From: Astrothelium macrocarpum
Lineage: Eukaryota > Ascomycota > Dothideomycetes > Trypetheliales > Trypetheliaceae
Assembly: GCA_021030915.1 (NCBI GenBank)
Contig: JAGEMR010000019.1
Location: 355,935-419,934, forward strand
DNA: 64,000 bases
Reading direction: 5' to 3'
Part shown: one piece after another, positions 57,063 through 64,000 of the stretch
How positions within the stretch are numbered: the stretch's first letter is position 1
Layout of the letters: each line of letters opens with the position of its first letter
The notes under the pieces: generated by a model
What the model was told of the DNA's origin: nothing
Database searches by the model: none
What the model saw: only the letters and a program-made list of their open reading frames with translations
Program-made: the position numbers and the translations under genes

Positions 57063-57620
57063 AGCCTTCTCAACTCATATAAAGTAGAATGTATTTCTCA
57101 CTGTCTTCCACCAATCTTTGTCCGTTCAAAATCATCCCAAAAGTGACATTTTTTAGCTCAGGGGCTGGTGCCACAGCAGTTTTAATTGTGTACAGCTGAT
57201 AATCTATCATGTAGTCTTGAGAAATTTTCTTAAGAGCTACAGCAACTGTCTACTCTTCTTCGGAGACATCTTTCCCCAAAAAAATAATCCTCGAAACTTG
57301 AGTCTGGACTTGAAGCTTAATTTCGCCGACCTCTGACTTTTGTGCAATAATCTTACGTTACAACGAAACATATATAGTATCCGTAAGCGCCGTGGTAGCT
57401 AACGTCTGATGCGTTTTCCCCGTGAAATTCCCGGCAGATACGATCCGTTTGTCGTTTGACCCTTCTCTCCAAGTCAAATCATTCGTCAGACGGTTACGTC
57501 TCTTCTTTTCCGGCTACGCTCTGGTCCAGCCTCGGCATTGCAATAAAGCGGAGAAATACTTCAAGCTAGCGGTTTTAGACCCTATCTCTTACCCGGTCGT
57601 AGAGAGCTTCATGAGACCTC
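57063..57620 (-). pseudogene. Possible decayed coding sequence, family unknown
   Basis: Read on the - strand in one frame, this stretch looks like coding sequence with few stops. It contains RIVSAGNFTGKTHQTLATTA, then KLQVQTQVSRIIFLGKDVSE, ISQDYMIDYQLYTIKTAVAP and LKNVTFGMILNGQRLVEDSE. The stops in between include TAA after VSL and TAG after EEE, both where Gln would fit, as C-to-T change would make them. A + strand open frame (57422-57628, 68 codons) overlaps and is an alternative. I cannot name a family, so this is a weak call. Confidence 0.25.
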
Positions 57621-58522
57621 ACAATTAATAGTAAGATCAAATGAATTGTGGCCGTTTAGTGTGCGTCAACTTCGGCGGATGTCATTGTGCATTGAATCCA
57701 TAGTACTCGTCACATTGCAATGTAACTGTTAACAAAATTGCGCGTCAGTTGACGTCTGCTTCCTTATCTCGAATGCTGATCATCAATCATTTAATACCCA
57801 TGTCGTACACTGCACACGATTCTTTCTTTCTTTAATAAGGCTATGTGCTAGGGAATCTGATGCCTGTTTTGATCTCGATTATTGCTGTTTTAACTCTCCG
57901 ACTCACCAAAACCAGAATAAAAAAAATGATATTCAAATTTAATATAGGGTCTATCACGGTGGGTTGAATCACCCCATCGGTTAAATCATGCTATATCTAC
58001 GCTCAGCATACGATCGATTTACGATTCTTATATATTCAATCATGATAATTCAAATTAATTCAAAAAATACAAAATTTAAAGAATAAATATAAATTATTTT
58101 TATTATATTTTTTAAAAATTTATTATTATCAATTCATGAAATTATATATAATTTTAAAATATTTAATTTAATATTAAAACGTATAAATTCTGAAAAATTA
58201 ATTTTAATTTATTAAATTAAATGATATATTATTATAGAAATTTTTATTATATATTTATTATTATATAAATTGATTCAATTTTTACGAAAAATATATATTT
58301 ATTATATGTTTTATTTATTTTTTATTCATATTTATTTTAAATCAATTAATATTAATTAAATTAAATATTTTTTTAAATAATATTTTAAAATTCGTAATAT
58401 ATATATTTTTTAATTTAAATTTATTTATATAAATAAAATAAATATAAAAATAATAAATCATTAATTTAATATATTTAAAATATAATAAAAAAAATATGAA
58501 TGTAATATATCAAATATTTATA

Positions 58523-60395
58523 ATGTGGTTTACCATTCAGCCGGTCATATCAGTCAGTTGGTCACTTTCCGCACCAGAAAACCATTTAAACTTTTGTCGC
58601 GTTCTAATTTTTTAACGATTATATCAATTTATACTAAAAAAAAGAATATTATTCTTGTTATTAATACAATTCAGTCTGTAAAATTTCAAAATAAAAATTT
58701 AAACCAACACGCAATTGCGAAATATTATAACATCCCATAGAATTCATTAAACGATAGAATAAATAATCAATAATAACGCGCGTTAATTCAATCACAATAT
58801 CATAAACTGGATCAATTTGAAAAATAATCGTTAATCAAATATATATTCGATCAAAATTCAAAAGGATTCCTATTACGCCTTTCTAATGTGGAAGATATGG
58901 CCAATCTTTTATTGAAATCGCGCGAAAATAAGCCAATTGGCAGGTATTGAATAAGACGATTTATCGACACACAACCAGATCTCAAAACCAAATTCAATCA
59001 TTCATACAATTATTAAAAAATATTATAAGAAAATCCAAAAATTATTTCAGATTGATTTAAATTATTATATAATATAATAAATAAATATGGGATATATAAA
59101 AAGAATATTTACAATTTTGATAAAATAAATTTCATAATGAATATAATAACCGTATTAATGATGATAATATGTATTAAAAAATATGATAAAATCAAATCTA
59201 TATAATCTGATAATCAGAAATAGATTATAATCATTGAATGTATCAATATTAAAAATTGATATATCCCATTTTTTATTATTATTCAAAACGTCTACCATTT
59301 CGTGAATTGGATTATAAAATCAGAATTTTCCGATAATTAAATCATCAAATCTATTTCTAATGAATGGACCAATAATAAAACAGATTTGGATTGAATTCAA
59401 TATTTTGATAAATATATAAAAGGCTATTCAAAAGATATATATCGATTATTAATTATTGATAGATATGAAAATCATTTATTAATTGAATTCAATAAATTTT
59501 GTGATAAAAATAAAATTATTCCAATTAATATATTTATATATTTATTTCATTTATTTCAGTCATTGGATATCGTATTATATTCATTTTTAAAACGCATATA
59601 TGATGATGAAATCAATCTATTGATTAAAATTATAATTAATTATATCATTAAATCCGAATTTTTTATCACATTTAAATCCGCCCATTTCAAAATTTTTACG
59701 GAATTAAATATCAAATCTGGATTCAGAGAAATTAGAATTATATCTTGAAATTCAGATTCTGTGATTTCCAAATTAAATATTCATTTAAAAATATTTATAT
59801 CGTCAGATAATCGTCCGTCAATCATTTATGAATAAAAATCGTAAATCTTTTCCAACCCCTAATAAATAATCAAATAATCCAATTTTATCAAAAAACGAAT
59901 TTCTATTCATCAAGGAAATTCTCCAATATCAATTATTGAAACTGTAAATCAGATGGTGAAAAATGCGCAGATAATGGCGCATTCAATTACCTTTTTGACT
60001 GAACGAATACATATTCTTGAAGATGCAAATATAATATTTACAAAATATTGAAGGGCCAAAAAATCACGTGTACAATTTGGAAAAATATTTAATATAAATG
60101 ATTTTATAAAATTATTAATTAAAAAGGATTTGAAGAAACGGTATATATCTGATGAAAACGAAAATAATAATCCATTAAAAAAGACGATAGCAATTTTACG
60201 ATGATATGATAATTACGGTATAATTAGACATAATACATATATTTATAACAAAATTAAAGAAATAAATACTGAATCAGAATTCGATGAAAAATAAATAAAT
60301 TTTCAAATTGTTATTATGTGTATTAATATTGATGGGGTATCTGATGCGGAAAGTGACCGACTGACTGATATGACCGGCTGAGTGGTAAACCACGT
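58523..60395 (+). mobile_element. TA-flanked Fot1/pogo-like transposon, 1873 bp, mutated
   Basis: Terminal inverted repeats of about 57 bp (58523-58579 and 60339-60395) start ATGTGGTTTACC or ACGTGGTTTACC and are flanked by TA (58521-58522 and 60396-60397). The few differences between the repeats are transitions. Inside, transposase text on the + strand can still be followed: a psq-like helix (LNQHAIAKYYNIP), then VEDMANLLLKSRENKPIG and FIDTQPDLKTKF. The DDE part follows near 59440-59750 (SLDIVLYSFLKRIYDDEINL, INYIIKSEFFITFKSAHFK). Many stop codons interrupt it, so no transposase is made. Confidence 0.87.
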
Positions 60396-61084
60396 TAATA
60401 TAAATAAATTAAAATTTAATATTAATAAAAAATAATTATTTGAAATATTAATTCATTTTGATATAAAAAAAAATAAAAAATTATAATAAATAAATAAAAA
60501 TAAATAATAATAATTGAATATATTAAAATAATAAATGATATATTTATATTTTTATTGATTTTTAAAAATATATAATTTAATATATATTAATTTTTTAAAA
60601 AAATATTATCAGAATATCATTTTATAATTAATAAAAATAATTAAACGTTAAATAACTTAATATTATAATAATTGATTAAAACTTTTGAATTTTTAATATA
60701 TAAATAATATATAAATCGTCAATATTTTTTTATTATAAATGATTATAATAATTATATTCAAATAAAATTTATTATTTATTATATAAAAAACAAAATTGAT
60801 TTTACAATTATATTATTATATTATTATATTATTTATATATATTTTAATTATTTAATATAAATATATTTTTTATATTTAAATAATTTTATATAAATAAAAT
60901 AATTATATTTTTTATATTCAATATATAATATATATTTAAAATAAAATAAATCGAAATTTTTATTTAAATATATAATATAATTAAAATAAAAAAAATATTT
61001 ATATTAATTTTTGAAATATAAATATAATATTTTTAAATTATATATAAATTTTAAATAAATTATTTATTATATAAAATACGTTAT

Positions 61085-61133
61085 AACGTGGTACATAAGC
61101 GAACGGTCCGCACAAATGAGCGGCCCGCTTTCC
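61085..61133 (+). repeat. Orphan terminal-repeat-like stretch
   Basis: ACGTGGTACATAAGCGAACG, then a GC-bearing run to about 61133, stands in AT-rich sequence and follows TA. It resembles the ends of the neighbouring elements (an ACGTGG or ACGTATTCC start, then AAGCGA) but has no inverted partner in this window. Probably one end of another element that is truncated or runs past 64000. Confidence 0.55.
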
Positions 61134-61722
61134 TCACCAATTCAATCTTCTTTCTTTAATATAAAATATTTTCATTATTAATTATATTTATGATTTTAAA
61201 TAAAAAGAATTTAAACTTTATAATTCAAATTTTAAAATAAGATCAAAATTTAAAAATTAAAATTATTATAAAAATTTATAAAATTATTTTAAATATTTTT
61301 TATCAATGATTTAATAAATATTAATCATAAAATAATATAATATTTAATTCATGAAAATTTAATAATATAAAAAAATTATATATTAAAAATTTTATATTCG
61401 AATTATATTTTTAAAAATATTTATTTAAAATTTTTTATATATAAAATATGATTAATTAAGTTTTAATTCAATATAATATAATATATATTGGATTTAATTA
61501 AATTTCTAATTTTATTAAATAATATTCAAAATTTAAAATATATTTTACGCGTAAATATGATTTTTAAAAAATTTTATATAAAAATTTCAAATTTATTTAA
61601 AATTGATTTTTATTTATATCAAATATAATAATCAAATATAATATAAATATAATTAATATATTCAATTTCAATGAAATTAATTTTATAATAAATATTATTT
61701 TTTTTATTATAATAATTATATA

Positions 61723-63587
61723 ACGTATTCCACAAGCGAGCGGAACATACAAGCGAGTGGAATACGAACACCAAAAAAGCTATCACCTCAATCAAAAAAC
61801 CATCAATTACTCAATACCATTATCAGAAATTTTATCTACATTATTTGTATTTAATTCAGAATCTTTTTTTTTATCATTTTTATATGTTCTGATATTGTGC
61901 CCAGTCTTTCCGCAGTTTTTATAACGCCTTTAACGAATAATATTATTTTCTGTTTCACCATTTTCATCAGTATTTAAATATCTAGATTTTATATTACCAG
62001 TTTTTACGATATCTAATTTTTGGATTTTTTTTTTATTTAAAATTCTATCTGTCTATAAATATTTTCTTTTACGTGTTTTATATTTTATATGGACTATATT
62101 TATTATTTTAAATTCTTTAATTCGTATTTTCATAATTTTAAATTGATACGCCATCATTTATATATCTTTAATAAAAATTTCCAACATTTTAATAAATCCA
62201 ATTGACGAATTTTTTTAAAAATCGATAAATTTTTTAAGAATTAATATAAATTAAAATTCAAATTTCTTAATATTCTTTGATATTTTGAATTTTTAAAATA
62301 TTTTCTGAAAGAATAATTCTGATGAAATCTTCAATTAAATATCCAATTTATTCAAGATTATTTATGAATTAAAAGGAATAAATCTAATATTTTTAAAATC
62401 TTCTAAAATCTGATCTTATATAATTGATATTTTAAATATATTAATAAAGACTGATAAAAATTCGATTTTCATGATATGATTAATCTGATTACGCATTAAA
62501 ATTTCGATCTGACGTGAATACGTCTTCTTTAAAGGCGAAAAATAGTCCATATCCAATAATTATAAAAAATACGACGAATATGACGGCATATAAAGAATTA
62601 TTATTTTATTTTTCTCACAAAAATTTTCAAATTTTATAAAATTATGACTCTCATATCCATCCAGAATCAATAAACGATATACGCCCATAATTTTTTTTTT
62701 TATATATATATTAAAATATTTAATCCATTTAATATTAAATTCATTTATTATCCAGTTATTCTCAGAAATTATAATTCGCCATTAGAATGATAATCGATTC
62801 TCGTCATATCAAAAATTTTGATGGATTTTATCTTAAAAAATGATAAAAAACGGAATTATTCAGTCTATTTTACTGACATCTAAAATCACCAAAATTCATT
62901 CACGATTATCCGATTAAATCTATTTTGATTTATAACGTTTCTTTAAATCAATAATAATTTTTAAAATATTTGAAATAACTCCCATCATAAAATCATTTTC
63001 ATTAAAATTCCAGATATTTTCATCCAATATATCGTATTTCATTTTGATATTATCCATCAATCAGAATCAGTCTTCAATTATATCAAAATCTTCATATAAA
63101 TATTTTTGATAATCAAATTTTCGATTGAATTTCATTTTAAATTCAGTCTTTCGTTTGATAAAATTTATAAACCAATTTTTTCCAATCTTTTTTTCATTTC
63201 ATAAAATGAATAATAAATCTACGATATCTCGAATTCGGGCGTAGATAGGAGAAAATCCTCGTATATCAAAGTCAAATATATGATATATAATTATATCCTT
63301 TTCTATTTTTATAAATTTCAAAGAATTGGATTATGTATCGATTCTAGACTGGATACCGTGATTTCTTCGATGTATGATCGTACGAAAAACATCAAAAATT
63401 GTAAACGCGTCTTTTTTCGTATCAAATTGACCTTTTTGAATAGTCTGAATTGTAAATTATATTCGAGTTTTTTTGTGAATTAAATGCACGTTGTTGTGTT
63501 CAGACATTATATGTTGAAATAAGTGGGGTAAATTTTTGGTGTTCGTGTTCCACTCACTTGTATGTTCCGCTCGCTTGTGGAATACGT
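61723..63587 (-). mobile_element. TA-flanked Fot1/pogo-like transposon, 1865 bp, mutated
   Basis: Inverted repeats of about 55 bp begin ACGTATTCCACAAGCGAGCG and are flanked by TA (61721-61722 and 63588-63589). Each repeat also contains an inner inverted copy of its own start (GCGAGTGGAATACG). The transposase lies on the - strand: the DDE region near 62700-62510 reads RLLILDGYESHNFIKFENF and YFSPLKKTYSRQIEILMR. A C-terminal CCHC zinc knuckle near 61900 reads RYKNCGKTGHNIRTYKND, with two of the expected Cys changed to Tyr. Stops include CAA-to-TAA. The element is dead. Confidence 0.87.
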
Positions 63588-64000
63588 TATATGAATTAAT
63601 ATAAAAAATTTAAAATAATTTAATCTGATAATTAAAAATAAATTATAATAATTTAGAATATTAAATTTTAAAATTAAATAATCTCGCCATTTTTAATAAT
63701 TATAAAATTAATTGATTTTTTAATTTTATTTTTTAATTTATTATTAAATTTGATTTATATTTTAAAATTTAAATATGATAAATATTTTTTATATTTTATA
63801 ATTTAAATATAATTATATTATCATATAAAATCAAAATAAATAATAATATAATAAAATAAAAATAAAAATTTTTTTTATCAAATTATATAAATTATTATAA
63901 TTTGAAAGAATTTTATTTAATTTTAATTTATAATTGATTTTTATAATTTTTTTTTGTATTATAATATTAATTATATAACAATTTTAATATATTATTTAAA

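Larger units (their letters stand above)
57950..64000. repeat. AT-rich block of nested, mutated transposons
   Basis: From about 57950 to the end the sequence is very AT-rich, apart from short GC-bearing stretches that are transposon ends. Surviving C is nearly always preceded by T or followed by G. The block holds two complete TA-flanked elements (58523-60395 and 61723-63587), an orphan terminal repeat at 61085-61133, and a GC-bearing stretch at the left edge (57954-58015). No functional gene is seen. Confidence 0.85.

Noticed and set aside
57950..64000. CRISPR-like or tandem repeats in the AT-rich block
   Set aside because: The repeats are transposon ends and simple A/T runs; no regular spacer pattern exists and the genome is fungal.

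Overview
The window is nuclear DNA of a filamentous ascomycete (Pezizomycotina). The signs are short GT-AG introns of about 45-80 nt, Zn2Cys6 transcription factors, a HET-domain protein, a SAT4/rhodopsin-like membrane protein, a nitrate-assimilation pair, and AT-rich blocks of transposons mutated in a RIP-like way. The class (Dothideomycetes, Leotiomycetes or another) cannot be fixed from the sequence alone.

Layout. 1.2-2.5 kb: SAT4-type membrane protein (-). 3.1-10.8 kb: four co-oriented genes (GMC oxidoreductase, metallo-beta-lactamase-fold hydrolase, NmrA-like protein, LEU3-type Zn2Cys6 regulator) that may form a small catabolic or detoxification cluster. 11.5-14.2 kb: GH125 exo-mannosidase (+) and a short-chain dehydrogenase (-). 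15.0-17.6 kb: two dead genes, a membrane protein and an mpaB/DUF2236-type oxygenase, both with C-to-T type nonsense codons. 18.1-24.1 kb: end3, an NTF2-like protein, a 1972-bp TA-flanked DNA transposon with an eroded AT-rich interior, and the SNARE gene bos1. 24.5-25.6 kb: unknown protein. 28.0-35.5 kb: nitrate reductase and nitrite reductase in tandem, with a NirA-type site and GATA sites in the promoters. 36.0-38.9 kb: HET-domain protein with C-terminal membrane helices. 40.2-42.1 kb: secreted serine carboxypeptidase. 42.6-47.4 kb: two divergent Zn2Cys6 regulators. 47.8-54.5 kb: BTB protein, the RFC-like clamp-loader subunit Ctf18, and a SANT/Myb-like protein. 54.5-57.9 kb: almost gene-free. 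57.95-64 kb: AT-rich transposon graveyard with two more complete TA-flanked elements (1873 and 1865 bp) and one orphan terminal repeat.

Two patterns cut across the genes. First, in the AT-rich blocks the surviving cytosines are nearly all TpC or CpG. This points to a C-to-T process that spares TpC, and many nonsense codons in the dead genes fit the same context. Second, six coding regions on both strands carry a GC-rich island that is C-rich on its left half and G-rich on its right half when read on the + strand. The pattern is strand-symmetric, as if centred on a point event such as recombination.

Working together: niaD and niiA reduce nitrate to ammonium; end3 (endocytosis), bos1 (ER-Golgi fusion) and ctf18 (sister-chromatid cohesion) are housekeeping genes. 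The 3-11 kb genes are accessory metabolism. Exon limits were read by eye from splice consensus, frame and protein family patterns.
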